A DNA stretch of 64,000 nt from contig VIIQ02000664.1 of NCBI GenBank assembly GCA_007449985.2, positions 186,001-250,000 on the forward strand. The letters run 5' to 3'. Positions 1-12,700 of the stretch are shown one piece after another. Both the position numbers and the translations under genes were made by a program. Position 1 is the first letter of the stretch, and each line of letters starts with the position of its first letter. This DNA comes from Desmodesmus armatus (taxonomy: Eukaryota; Chlorophyta; Chlorophyceae; Sphaeropleales; Scenedesmaceae). The notes under the pieces are model-generated. The model did not search any database. It was not told the DNA's origin and worked only from the letters and a program-made list of their open reading frames with translations.

Positions 1-1730
1 GGCCCCTAGAGTCAAGCAATGGGCTGAGCGTTTCAGGGGCCACTGGGACACACCAACCGTGCTTGCAAAGCTCTGAGACCTGCTGGAGACAAGCAAACAG
101 GGCATGCCAGGTGCCTGCACGTACTAGAAGGTCCTGAGCTTAACAAGGCCAACATGAGCAAGGAAGCAGGCCAGCTGCAGCAGGATGCATAAAGGGACAA
201 AACTGCAGGCAGCATGTAGGTGAGGTTGGCAAGGCATGGCTGCTGGAGTGACACGTGCACGAGTTGTGTTGAATGCAGCGTCAGCTGGACGCTATGGCAA
301 CATAGCAAGGTGTTGCTACTGCAAGATAGCAAGGCTTGGTTTGAGCATTACACCCCACATGCCAGCAGCATGTGTGGGGTGCGGCAGCTTCATCAAGCTG
401 GTAGGCAAGTGTTTGGGAGCCTTCTTGGCAGCGTCTGCAGTTCACCAGCTCCGCAGCAACCAGCTTGTTCTGCATTGTGTTGCTTGCAGGCGAGCAACGG
501 GCTGCTACAGTGGGGTTGCCCCCCCCCCCCCCACCGCACGAAGTGAAGCTGAGCAGCGCTCGGGAGGCTGCCGACGTTCGCCAAACCCTGCACAAGAAGG
601 TCCAAGTGTAGCAAACCCCGCAGCGCAGCACCAGCGGCCGAGGTGGAGCAGGGGCACAGCACAGAAGCACAACAGACAAAACACTGGTTGCCAGCAATGC
701 ATCAGCGCTGCTGATTGTGCTTCGGCCTAGTTGGATAACCATGTCCCACTCTAGTCACAGCTCGGCCCAGCAGCAGTTACACCGTTTGGCCGCAGGGAAT
801 GAGAGGGGGACCCTGTCTGGTGGGCTATGTTTGCAGTGGACCTGTCATCTGCGTTGAAAGTTCACGGAACCTATGTGGCAAGTGCCGCATGTCTTGAGTT
901 ACCCATCCGTTATGAGTCATGTTGAGGACGGCATGATGCATGTGCAGGGGCAGCCAGCTCAAGCAGCTGCTGGCATTCAGTGCTGTTGCTTGCATCCGTA
1001 TGCATCACAGCATGTGAGGTGCTGAGTGTTGGCTGAACCTTTGTAAGGATGCATTGCTGTTGGGTTCGCTCTGTTCACCACTGACTTGCAAGGCATGGCG
1101 GTGCTTGTACCTATGCAAAGTGTATGCATGTAACATGTGTAATGTTTCTGGAGTGAAACGATGTGGGGCAGGCTACATGCGGTTGCTGGGCTGACACAGT
1201 ACAGGATGTCTCAAGCACTAGTGCAGCCACAGTAAGCTGCAAGCAGAGTCAATGTGAATCCTAGGCAGCACAGAATACCGTACAGCAGCCGCATTTGTGC
1301 ACCATGACCAGGCCTAGGCAGACATATCCAGCACCATGACCACACCTGTGCCAGACCTGGCCATGGCCAGTCATGCCCGGCAAGCTACCCATAGCCACTC
1401 CAGCTGGTCAACCCTGGCTAGGGTCTGGTCAGGTTCTGGCCACCCTAACTGGTGTTCCATATTTGTTAGGGTAGCCGGCTAACCCCGGTAAATGAAGAAA
1501 GGGGCAGCCAGCCAGGGGGGGTGTCGGCCTAGTGCGGTGGTGGGTGTACAGCAAACCTGCAGCCTGAATGCTAGACCCTGTGTAAGGCCCCCATACAATG
1601 AACCCTACACCCCTTACCCACTACCCTCCATCCCCTGCAGCCACCGAGAATCCTCCACCGCCCACTACTACCCCCACCCCTGCCACCCCATCTTTCTACC
1701 CCCCAGCCCTGCAGGTCCCTCCTCTCTCAC
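1..1730. other. No gene recognised; intron or 3' flank of the adenylation-domain gene
   Basis: No reading frame here resembles the missing C-terminal part of the adenylation domain that ends at 1731, and no phase-compatible exon was found on the minus strand. The stretch holds a C-run near 521-531 and a low-complexity C/A-rich part at about 1600-1720. It could be a long intron, or the gene could be cut by an assembly problem. Confidence 0.5.
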
Positions 1731-4700
1731 CTGGTGCTGCTGCCAGGACGTTCTCAATCTCCCCGACCTCCATGCGCACCCCGTTGACCTTCACCTGCCT
1801 GTCCACTCTGCCCAGGAAGTCAATGGTACCATCCTTATTCATGACCACAAGGTCGCCAGTGCGGTAGGCCAGCCGGTAGTGAGGCCGCAACAGCTCACCA
1901 CCATCAGCCGGCAGGCTGGCAGTCGCTGCAGCGAAGAAGGGGTTAGGCACGTAGACGTTTGTGGTGAGGTCGGGCCGGTTACGGTAGCCTCGGGCCAGAC
2001 GGGGGCCAGATAACCACAGCTCCCCAGGCTCCCCGACAGCAGCCAGGCGGGCTGCTGAAGGGTCTGCTCCCTCGTCTAGAATGACCACGTAGGTGTGGAC
2101 GTTGTGGTCTGGAAGGCCCATGGAGATGTGGTCAAAGGGGGCTTGGACGTGGCCGGTGATGGTCTGGAGGTAACAGCAGCAGCAGGAGCAGTGGATGGTG
2201 GGGTGGCAGTGGCGGCAGCAGCAGCACAGAAGAGGGGCTTTTGAGTGGTTCTATCCTATAGCGTGGTACGAGCCAGTACCACAACTGCAACTCACAACTG
2301 GCGGCTAGCCGCTTATCGGATGAGCTTGGCACAAAGCAAAACTTGTATCATGACGATGCAAGAGGTGTGTGTGCCGTAGGATCGGTGCCTGCTTGCTTCC
2401 TAGAGGCTACTTGCACTCCTGTATGACCCATGCACGTGCAACTGCATGTCCTGAACAGCGGCATTCCATAGCCGACACCATGCTTTCAGCCTCAAAGTCA
2501 TGCTCCCTTGCATCAAGCCACCCATGGCTACACCAAAACGCATGGCTACTAGCCCCATTGTGTACAACCCCCATCACCCCTCACCCTCAAACATCTGAGC
2601 ACACAAGCATCATGCCGGCTATGCCCCCACAATAGCCCACATGCCGGTCGGACCGCTCCCCCCCTCCCTCACCGTGACTGTGACCTCTGTGGGTCCGTAG
2701 CTGTTGAACAGGCCTCCACCCGGCTTGCTGAGGCCCGGCAATGTCGCCACAATCTCCTGGGCCAGCTTGGGTGTCAGGGCCTCTCCTCCAGTCAGGAAGC
2801 GGGTCAGGCAGGACAGACGGGAGCCAGCCTCCTGGAAGGAGTACAGGTACTCACTTGCCAGCGCAGGAACACACTGTGGTGATAACAACAGCAGCAGCAG
2901 CAGGACAGGCAGGTTGAATACACAGCCAAGCAGACAGGCTGTGTAACACAGATACCCTGGATTGCAGGACAGCAGCTGTGGAGCTCCACAGTGGAACCGT
3001 ATGATCTGCCGCTGCAGATTGTGTGCTTAGACCCCCACTCTGTATGCGCGTCCACCTTCCATGCTGCAGGGCTGCATGTCAGCAGGAACCCTTCAATATG
3101 ACAACCACGCATGGCGGCTTTCACCTAGGCTGTGTTTGGCTGAGAGGGCGGCAGAGCTGCTGCAATGCCTTGAGGCCTACCACTCTGCCTGTGTCTGCTT
3201 GCTAAGCAGCTTGCCCCACCTACCTCCATGGTTGTGATGCCGTGTGTTGCAATGAGTGCAGCCATCCCTGTGGGGTCCAGGTGTGCTGTGGGGCCGGGCA
3301 CCACCAGGCGCGCCCCCAGCACCAGGCTGGCAAACACGTAGGTCACGTAGGAGTCAAACCCAACGGTGGAGTTGAGGCAGAACACGTCCTGGGGACCTGC
3401 GCATCAGGTCACCACACACCAGCAAAATGACGTGATTGAGGGCACGTCAGCACCACAACAAGATCCTGCTTAGCATGTCATGATGCCCCACATTACAACC
3501 ACAATGCTAGCAGGGATGCTGCCACTCTTATTCTGGTGCACCACGCGCGCAGCTGGAACATCTAGATCGCAGCATGAGTGCAACATCAGCAGTGTTCATT
3601 CCACAGCTGTCGTCACTCTGTTGACTCACCTAGTGCAAACCTCTCCACGTTGAATGCCACCAGGTCCCTCACGCCCCCGTGTGTGACCATGACTCCCTTG
3701 GGCCGGCCCGTGCTACCAGAGGTGAACATGATGTATGCAAGGTCAGAGGCACACTGCAGGGACAGGTCCGGCAGCAGCACCAGCTCTGTGCTGGCAGCAT
3801 CCACAGCATCTTCATACAGGACCACCTGCAGGAACAGCGCAGGAGACAGCGCATGCGGACGTGTGGGGGTCAGCCATGCTCACTGCTGCTGTGTAGTGTA
3901 TGTGCTTGGCAGTGACAGCTACTTGTGCGCAACATCACGGCAAATGGCTAGCACAGTACCTGTCAGGTTTGCGCATGGGTGCGCATACCTGTCAGGTCAG
4001 CACAGAGCAAGCGGATTCAAGCTGAGTTGGTGTGGGTGCTGGCAGCGCATGCTGTCATGTACAACCACACAACTTGCTGAACTAGACCAGGTGTGTAAGG
4101 ATGGTTATGTGTTGTGACTGATGAAACTGTGCTGCTGACAGACTCAGTTTGATCAGCAGTTAGTCCACCGTGGGCTGGTGTGACACCAAGCCTGCAGCAC
4201 AAAGCCCCGGCAGCAGAGCTAGCGCAAAACCCTCCAGCTCACTGCACAAAGCGGCACAAATGGTTTGATGCATTGGCTGGATGCACTCCCTGTGTCTACA
4301 CCCCACAAACACACAACTACAACTCGCTCATGCTCCCAGGGACTTACATGTGGTCTATGTGGCAGGTCATCGATCAAGCTCTCAGCCAGCTGCTTGTTCC
4401 TTGGCTCAGTGATGACAGCCAGTGCCTGTGAGTCCTCCAGGTAGATAGACAGACGGTCAGCGGGAAAGCTGGGGTCCAGGGGAACATAGCAGCCACCGGC
4501 CTGTAGGGTGTGAAAGGGACAGCAGCAGGAGGTGAAGCAGCAGCAGTAGTGGTGGTGGCAGCAGTGGTGGGGTGTGTTGCTGGCAGGGGAAGGGGGTGCT
4601 CTCAGTGGGGGCACAGGTGCCCGGCCCTGAAGCCCTGTCAGCCCTGTCAGCTCTCAGCAAGGGTTGAAGTGAACAACACAATATGGTGGCAGGTCAGACA

Positions 4701-5013
4701 GAGGGCTGAAGATGTGCTGTGCAAGCAATATTGCAAGTGGTCCCACCTTGTGAACTGCAATCATGGACACCACCACTGCGGGCGATCGGTCCAGCAAAAT
4801 TCCCACAGCAACATCCCTGCCCATGCCCCTGGCGGCAAGCCTGCGAGCCAGGGCTGTTGCTGTGGCATCCACTTGGGCGAAGGTAAGAGAGCTTCCATCC
4901 TCTGCTAACAAACATGGGCTGCCTGGGGTGACTGCTGCTTGCTTCTGGAAGGCTGCAGGGACTAGAGGTGCTTGCAAATACTGTGGCCTCCAGGCACCAA
5001 TGCAAAGCTCCAT
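1731..5013 (-). CDS. NRPS-type amino-acid adenylation domain protein (3' part missing)
   Basis: Six phase-consistent exons: 4747-5013, 4348-4500, 3630-3825, 3224-3396, 2673-2873 and 1731-2163. Together they encode about 474 residues of an AMP-forming adenylation domain that activates a carboxylic acid, probably an amino acid. Core motifs appear in order: A2 '[17 protein letters not shown]', A3 '[17 protein letters not shown]' (phosphate loop), A4 'FDSYV' with the Asp that usually contacts an alpha-amino group, A5 '[10 protein letters not shown]', A7 'YRTGD', and A8 '[18 protein letters not shown]'. YGPTE favours an NRPS-type domain over a plain acyl-CoA synthetase. The start ATG at 5013 has a good context (GGACCATGG); an in-frame ATG at 5061 is an alternative. 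The last exon ends at a clean donor (CAG/GTGAGAG) with one base left over. The A10 catalytic-lysine region and any carrier or reductase domain are not in view. It could also be an AASDH-like protein. Confidence 0.88.
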
Positions 5014-6148
5014 GGTCCAGCTTCGTTTTTTGTCTGCGCCAGCGAACAGGAAAAACAGCAAGGGTCATGAACCGCAGCTACAGCCCACACCCGGTCAACG
5101 GATGCAGCAGTTCGGACCGGCAGTCAGAGCACATTTGAGTACTGTGCTAATGGTGGGTGATATTTCAATGAGTGCGTTTGATGCAGCGCTTCCTTGGCGA
5201 AATCCAGGAAGCATGACGGGTTGACAACTGTTCACCCGGACAGAGCCAGATATCGTGCTGCTCACCGCCTCAATGCTATATACTGTCTGCAAAACTGCTA
5301 GTGGCTTGTGAAAGATCAGCAGAAGGTCTTTTAGTGGTTTTATCGCTCACATACGCTGCAGACAGCTACCGCAAGGTTTGACCGGCTGAACACAAGCGAG
5401 CATTTCAGCAGCCTATGTACTCCCAGTGCTGATAAACATGTTCTGGTACCGTCAGAACCAGGGAACGGATTGCTCTTGTCACATGTGTGACACAGGTCTG
5501 CGAAACCTGGACCTTCTACTACCTGAACTACGCCACTGCAGCCGGCCTGATTATTGAACATGCAGATGTATGGTCCAACTGTCACTTGCCACCATGTCAT
5601 GTGGCCAAGCGAGCGCATGGTGGCGTTCGATACACACAATCAGCCGGCGTGAAGTCACACTAACGCCGTCTGCTTACCACCACAGATTGCAAACAGACTG
5701 CTGGTACCATATGTGCCCATATGAAGGCACATGCAACATCATCGATACTGGTGTTGCATTGTTTGGTTGAGCGGTACCTTTAACGCTTGCGATCACCACG
5801 CAAAAGCTGTCCGCAACCTCCCATCCATTACGACGCGATGCAAAGCGGCAAATACAGAAGAACATGCGGTTCCGACCTGCTTCTGCCCTTGGTCCGTCTG
5901 AGTGCGTCGGCATAACCAATCAGTGAAAATCGGACCAGATTGTCACAGGGTGACTGGTTCCACAGCGGTCAGCTGTTGCATGAGGCATGAAGCACTGGAG
6001 TTGTGGGCCGACTTAACACCCCTCGCACACACTTTCAAGAAGCTGCTTTGCATACATCTATCCTGATATAGGTCTGACACTAGTGCTGCTACTTGTGATC
6101 CCAGAAGAAGCGGCCCCACGCGTGCATGTGCCACATGGCTTCCGTGTG

Positions 6149-6184
6149 GCCTATGAGTGCAACATGCATGTTGCACTCATAGGC
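6149..6184. repeat. 36-base perfect palindrome
   Basis: GCCTATGAGTGCAACATG is followed at once by its exact reverse complement, with no loop. It lies in the gene-free stretch upstream of the adenylation-domain gene. It could be a cruciform-forming site, the centre of a small fold-back element, or a dimeric protein-binding site. Confidence 0.9.
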
Positions 6185-6720
6185 TACTAGCATGCATGTA
6201 TGACTCTTGCTACTGCGATGTAGAAAGTTGTCCCTGCACCAGAATTAACCATGTACTGTTGCCGCTATCTACATACACGAGCTTGCATGTATCCAAGTAC
6301 TCCATCTGTCGACACACTCCAGCATACTGCTAGGGCAGAGTGGCAAGTCGCACATGAAGGCGCTGTGCTGCGCTACTGGAGCTCGGTTCCTATGCAGAGT
6401 CAGAACTATGCTCAAACAGCCGAGCAGCTGCAACACCAGTCTGCATTCATGAGGTTTACAACTGCAAAAAGGGGTCTGGACCATTGGCCCTCGACGCTGA
6501 TGATGCTGATTCTAGTGGCAGTCCCATTGCGGCCTGGTTCAGTACCTAGCAGACCCTTGCGCTGCTCTTTCCTGCAAGCCCAACTGACTGATTCCTGCCA
6601 GGCAGTGCCCACTATCATATCAGCTGCCAAATTTTTATCAAGGAGTAAGACATGTGCTGGCAGCAGGTTGCAGGGCAGGCGCGGCTGTCTGCAGTTGAGA
6701 GTGGAGAGCCAGGCGGAGGA

Positions 6721-6756
6721 GGGTGGGTGGGTGGGTGGGTGGGTGGGTGGGTGGGT
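6721..6756. repeat. (GGGT)9 microsatellite
   Basis: Nine tandem GGGT units on the plus strand. Spaced GGG runs of this kind can form a G-quadruplex. A second G-rich patch (GGGTGGGTGG and similar) follows at about 6980-7025. Confidence 0.9.
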
Positions 6757-9329
6757 CCTCATCAGACATGAAGCAGTGATGCAGAGCGGAAGTGGAACAG
6801 TGACAAAGAACTCGGTCCATTGGTTGCATTCTCTATTTGCACACTGTGCACACGGTGTGGCTGAGCGCACACAAGCGCGACACAATTGCTTCACTAGCAC
6901 TCCCAACACCACTTTTTTGCTCAGCATCAGTGTTCACAACAGCGTCTGCAACATGCATACACAGCGTGTTGCTGCCTTGGGGTTGGGGTGGGTGGGTGGA
7001 GAAGGCGGGGTGGGCGGGTGGGCGGGAGCCTGTGATGCAACGCACTTGCTGGCTAGCACAGCAGTGAGTGTCACAGCCATGCCAAGGAGTGACACTTGCT
7101 GCCAGCTGCCACGTGGTGCACACTTGCTGCCAAGGGAGCTGAGCTTTCAGCACTGTCCATTAGCCAAAGTACATGTTTCTTTGTGCGGGTCATCAGGCAA
7201 CAGCAACCAAGCAGCTGCTGAAGAACATTACACTCACCACTAGGTTGCTCCTGCCCGCTTTCTGGCTCCAGAGGGCAAGGTTGGGCTGCTGTCTGGCTGG
7301 TTACGAGCACTGCGACCCCAGCTCCACTGTTGCACGGTAGTAGATGCTGATTTCAGCTGCAGCTCAGCTGATGAGGGCGCTGTACACGGTGCACACCCTG
7401 CGGACAACAATTTCGAAAGCAGAGGTGTGGCAGATGACAATGGGATCAGACATGCCAGCTTGTTCCACAGTGCACTCCAAGCTGGACAGCAATGCTGAAG
7501 AAGTTCAAAAACCCGGCACAAAGGAACCAGAGGCCAGCTGAAGCTGACAAGCAGCTCTTACCGACGATCCGTTGCCGTTGGCGGGTCAAGGTTGGTGCTC
7601 CGCTGCCCACCGCTACAAGGCAATTGATTGTATCTGTACTATACGTAAACGGTATTTAGTCTATTTGGATGGATGGTCTGCTGTAGACTCACTGCGTCAA
7701 CGGTGGTGGCAACCTTGGATGACTAGAGTCGTGCAAAGTTGGTTGCCACCAGTCGTGGACTACAATGAGACTTGCTGAAAGCACTTCCATCAGCCCGGAT
7801 CATGTCGCCCCAACGGGAATGATACTGACAGGTTGTTTGACCGCCCAGCTCCCTTCGCCCACTCGTTCTGGAGAGCTCGCGTCGTTTGCATGGTGGCTGA
7901 TATTAAGGCAGGCTGGTCGATTTGGATGCATGCAGTGCGTCAACGGTAGCCTACGGTAGCCTAGCACTACCTGCAGTGCCATCAGCACTGACTGCTGAAT
8001 TCCAAAGTAATATGGCGCAAAAGTTGTTGTGTTACAAATCAACGGGGCACCCACGAACCATGCAGCTGTCAAGCTGGGCTGTCAAATGGAGTCGGCAGTT
8101 GCTCCCATCCAAAGATGACACCAAGCAGTAAAAGCCCCATCCCTCAACTCCTGACGGAATCAGGCAGACAGCAACCGCAACCATAGTAACCAACACTGAA
8201 CGTGAGCCAGCAATTTTGGCAGGCATAGAAAGCTCGCACATATGCCAGCTGCAAGATTACACAACCTGAATTGCAACAGACTGAGACCTGTTCCAAACAT
8301 GGCTCCCAAAGGCATGTGTCATGTTGCTGCAAGTGCATTCAACCAGCACGCGTGCGCTCAGCTGCCAACTTGAACAACAAGACGGTTGTGTGGAGCTTCA
8401 GACAGCAGCACCACCAGACACTGAAACAACACAAACGCGAATGCACTCATACACATGCGGGGTAGGGGGGGATACACTGCTCAAACTCCAGTGAGTGTTC
8501 ATCAAGCAGTGTGGATAAAGCAGCGAACCATTATAGCCAGCAGAAGTGAAGCTGGCAGGATGCACCAGGCCCAAAACCCTGGCTGCACCACGCACTCAAA
8601 AGACTACCACAGAGCTACTGCCTCTCTCGACTCATTCAACAAATCGCACAGCTACATCACTGAGGACGAAGGGACGCACCAACACTCAACACAAACACCC
8701 CCGTGCCGCACCAAAGCTGCTGCAAGCCCTGGCCTGCTGATATACATCGACACTCCACATAAACGCCTGTTACCGAACACTGTAGCTTGAAGCTACTGCA
8801 AGGCGGAGCCCTGGCCTGCTAATGTACACTAGACCAAAACAACACCGATATGTGCGCGGACAGCTCCAACGCCCAACATGCACCCGGTGTGCTGCACCGT
8901 GTCAAGCGAGGCATGAGATGCAACCACCTGCTTTCACTGCCTTGCAACCACATGCCACAGCACCCACTCTTTGCTGTGGCCATACATGGCCGCGTCGAAA
9001 CAAGCTGACGTCTGCTTGCTAAGAGTGGACAGCTGCAGAGGCACACAGCCAGCACCAGCAGCGGTGCGATGTATCCAACCAAAATCAAAAGTAACACACC
9101 TGCAGCAACAACTTTCAAATTGCCTGCTGTAACCCACCTAGTCAACTGACAACAACTGACAGAACAACCTGGGATCAACTGACAGGAGTGACCAACAAGC
9201 TACAGACAGTACGGCAGTGCAGCAGTTAATCTGCAGCAACGTCAGCGCACTGGCTGCTTGTGTGTGGTGTGGCGCATGCAGGCAACTGCTTGCAGCTTTG
9301 ACACATACATATTGTGCTACGTCACTGCT

Positions 9330-9745
9330 GGTCCTTTCCCGCCCAGGCCCAGCATGGCAGGGGAAGCAAGCTGCTGCTGCTCCAGACTGAGAGAAGCTGC
9401 TGCTGCTCCTAACCCGCCCAGGCCCAACACGACAGAAGACACAAGCTGCTGCTGCTGGCCTCTCCACCCAGGCCCAGCTAGGCAGTAAAGGTGAGAAAAG
9501 CTGCTGCTAATCCTCTCCGCCCAGCCTGGGCCCGAGACTCAACATGGCAGCTGAAAGAAGCTGCTGCTGCTGGTCGTGTCCAGCCCAGCCTTGACCGAGG
9601 CTCAGCACAGCAACTGAGAGAAGCTGCTGCTGCTGCTGGTAACTCCCGCCCTTGGGCCGAGGCTGAGCACTGCAGCTGCAAAAAGCTGCAGCTGCTGCTG
9701 CTGCTGGTCCTTTCCCGCCCAAGGCCAGCACAACAGCTGAGCGGC
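9330..9745. repeat. Degenerate minisatellite, about 55-60 bp unit
   Basis: About seven imperfect copies of a unit with three parts: a CTGCTGCTGCTG run, a 'TCCTTTCCCGCCCAGGCCCAGC' type block with variants, and 'ACAGCTGAGAGAAG'. The array ends a few bases downstream of the alpha/beta-hydrolase stop codon, so it probably lies in that gene's 3' untranslated region. Copies have diverged by substitution and by changes in CTG number. Confidence 0.75.
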
Positions 9746-9760
9746 TGTTCCTTGCTGGGT

Positions 9761-12700
9761 TCACAGGCGTGGCCTGGGTCCGTCCTGCTGCTGCAGGAAC
9801 TGGTGGATGAGCGGGAACACCTCAGCCTCCACACGCTTGCCCATCAGGATGTCAAAGTGACCTGTAGAGAGTGAATCCATCCAGCAGCAGCATCGAAGGG
9901 AGAATGAGTGTATGTAACAGACGAGAGCCATTGAGAAAGTGTGAGCTCAAGTTCCCAAGTACCGCAGAGCATGTGCAGTGTGAAGTTGCCTGCCCAAGGT
10001 GCTGCTGCAGATGGGTCATGACAGGCTGTACAAGCCAGGTGTTATCATGCAGCGGGCGGTGAGCGCTGTGCTTACCATAGTGGTCCCCGAAGCCGCTTGC
10101 AGGACCCAGGCAGATGTAGCGCTTCTCACGTGACCCCCACATCTGCACACACAGACAACACAGACCAACAAGCAGCAGCAAGGCTCAGCTATTGCGTCAC
10201 TTGCCAACAGGTGTGCCATCCGCCGACAGTGTTGCACACCGAGCACTGGATCCTGGTTGACATTGGGGCAATATAATAATATATATTATGATTATAAAAT
10301 CATATTATCAATTTATTTATTGATTGGTGCAACCCCGCTGCAATTTGCAGCGCAGTCTGCAGCAGAACAGGAGGAGTCATCAGTTGCCGTTCAAGCCCAT
10401 GCTGTGCTCAGTGGCTCCCCCTACCCAGCACTAGAAGAAAGCAGAACCACCAACACACCAATTCTGTGTCCCAAAACCATATGTTATCCCCATCGACCAC
10501 GTAAGCACGTACCTGGTAAGTCCTCCTGCAGCCTTCTGGCGGGCACATCCTGTCCCTGTCGCCGACAAGGAACAGCGCGGGTGCAGTGACCTTTGCCAGG
10601 CGGCCTGGGTCTGCGTACACCATCTTGTGGTCGTGGGACAGTAGGCCCTGCTCCCCAAAGGCTGTGGTCATCTGCGCAGCAGCGGCATAGCAGGTCATAG
10701 CAAGCCGTGTGTGAGCGTTCCTGACCTCCCTGACAACATCCCAGGAGACAACATGACATGCGCGACACATACCGGCAGCCGACATGCACAGGTAGTGTGT
10801 ACCGGACGCGGGTTGCAAAGACCAGCATGCCAGGTGCTGCTGTGCGCTGACTGTGGCAGTGAAATTGCGTGAGTATTCAAGATGCACCAGGTTAGGCTGA
10901 GCAGAGACTGGCAGCTTCTGCTACTGCCAACCTACGGTGCAGGTGTTTTTGCATCAGAGTCCCTGTCCTCGGCACTGCCAGCGAGCTGAAGGCTCATGAG
11001 CATTCAAGCCAAAACAATATGACTCTGTAAATGAAAGTACAGTACAGTATATTCCGCACATTACAGGGCTTGGGCGACGCACGCACCTGCTTGAGCACTC
11101 CAGCACTGATGTTGCTGAAGTTTCTTGCCATCATTGCTCGCCCCACCCGATGGTCCACGTTGCTGTCCCAAAAGTACAGGCTGTCAATGTACGGGATGCG
11201 GTACGGACCAAACATGAAGCGGCTGCGACAGACATGCACGACCACACAACAATGGATGGCAGAAGACGTTGTTGGTTGGTGTGCATGAGCTGTCTGCTGC
11301 AGCAGCATGCCGCTGCATACTGCATGCCGCTGCATACTGCATACTGCCATGCATTGTTGGTGCTGGTGCTTGCAACCAATCAAACCAAGCCCGCTAACCA
11401 TGTAGGTCCTTTGTGTGCATGGCCGCCCCACGTTGGCCTCCACTGCGTCCTGTCCATGCTTGATAGACTTGCACCGCATGCCCTCTCCCACCTTCACACA
11501 CCCAGCATGGTGACCCGTCAGCACCAGGCAGTGGCAAAGCAAACCGCCCGCCACCCGCATTTACAGACAAACACTTTGGTTGGCAGTCAAACAGGATACC
11601 AAGCTTGCTGCAATGACCACACCCGACAAGCCACGCATGCAGGGACGTGAAAGCCAACCCCATTCACCTGTAGGCCCTCAGCATGCTGCCGCTAGGCACC
11701 ACCCACAGCGCATTCAGCATGAACCTAAATCGGTCAAACAGCTTCCACCAGGAGTCTGCAAACAACACATGGTGATGCAGCAGGGAGCAGCAGGCATAAC
11801 TCAAAAACGCCGGCAGTACAACACCTGGCGGCACAACACGCCTATGTTGACAGTCAGGGCCAGGAAAGCGCGCACATGCATGGCTTCCACACTACTGCTG
11901 AGGGCAGTGAGCTAGGGCGCCTGCAAGGCCAGCACATTGAGCGGCTACTGCACCTACTGATTCACCTGTCCCTTTGCGTGCCATACCTTCCAGAAAGAGG
12001 CCACTGCCCATGCATACGCAGCTGCGTATTTTGGCTGTTGTGATGTCCACACGTGCCATCACACCGCAGAGAATCATCCCCCCCTGCAGGACAGAGCCGG
12101 GACAGGACATGCCGCACCAGGCATGAAAGTTGAAGGCCACCAAACAGGCACATTGACCCACTTGACCGTATCTCAAGAGCTGCTTTGCATGCACAGCCGG
12201 GCCACAAGCAGACTGTGTGGGACCCATGCCAAGAAACACCAGTAGCCTACTAATTGCCAGCACGCCCCAGCAGAAGTCAAGGCGGGCTGCAACACGTGCT
12301 GAGCAGCAGCGGCCTGACAGTAGCCTCCCACCATGCTCTGCCCTGCTGTGCCCCAGTCACCCACCCAGCTATGCCATGCTGTGCCATGCTATGTACCAGT
12401 CGCTCACTATGCTGTGCCCCAAGGAAGTGAACCTGCTGAGCCTTGGTCTCCTTCAGCGCCGCCACCTACCATGCTGTGCCATGCCGTGCCCCAGTCACCC
12501 TCCATGCTGTGCCATGCTACGCCCCAGTCGCTCACCATGCTGTGCCCCAGGAAGTAGACCTGCTGTGCCTTGGTCTCCTTCAGCGACGCCACCTACCATG
12601 CTGTGCCTTGCTGTGCCCCAGTCACCCACCATGCTGTGTCGTGCTGTGCCCCAGTCACCCACCATGCTGTGCCATGCTGTGCCCCAGTCACCCCCCATGC

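Larger units (their letters stand above)
5062..9329. other. Intergenic stretch without a convincing gene
   Basis: Open frames here are short or lack codon structure. The longest (330 codons at 6251-7243, plus) crosses a GGGT microsatellite and has no domain-like sequence. Base composition is more balanced than in the neighbouring genes. A perfect 36-base palindrome and a G-rich microsatellite are listed separately. There is also a small inverted repeat (GGTGGCAACC / GGTTGCCACC) near 7703-7750. Confidence 0.5.

Noticed and set aside
281..742. 153-codon minus-strand frame as the missing C-terminus of the adenylation domain
   Set aside because: It contains none of the late adenylation-domain motifs and is rich in Cys/Leu/Ser from non-coding sequence. 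No matching splice phase was found.
6251..7243. 330-codon open frame on the plus strand
   Set aside because: It crosses the GGGT microsatellite, has Cys/His/Ser-rich random-looking sequence, and has no domain, splice support or partner exon.
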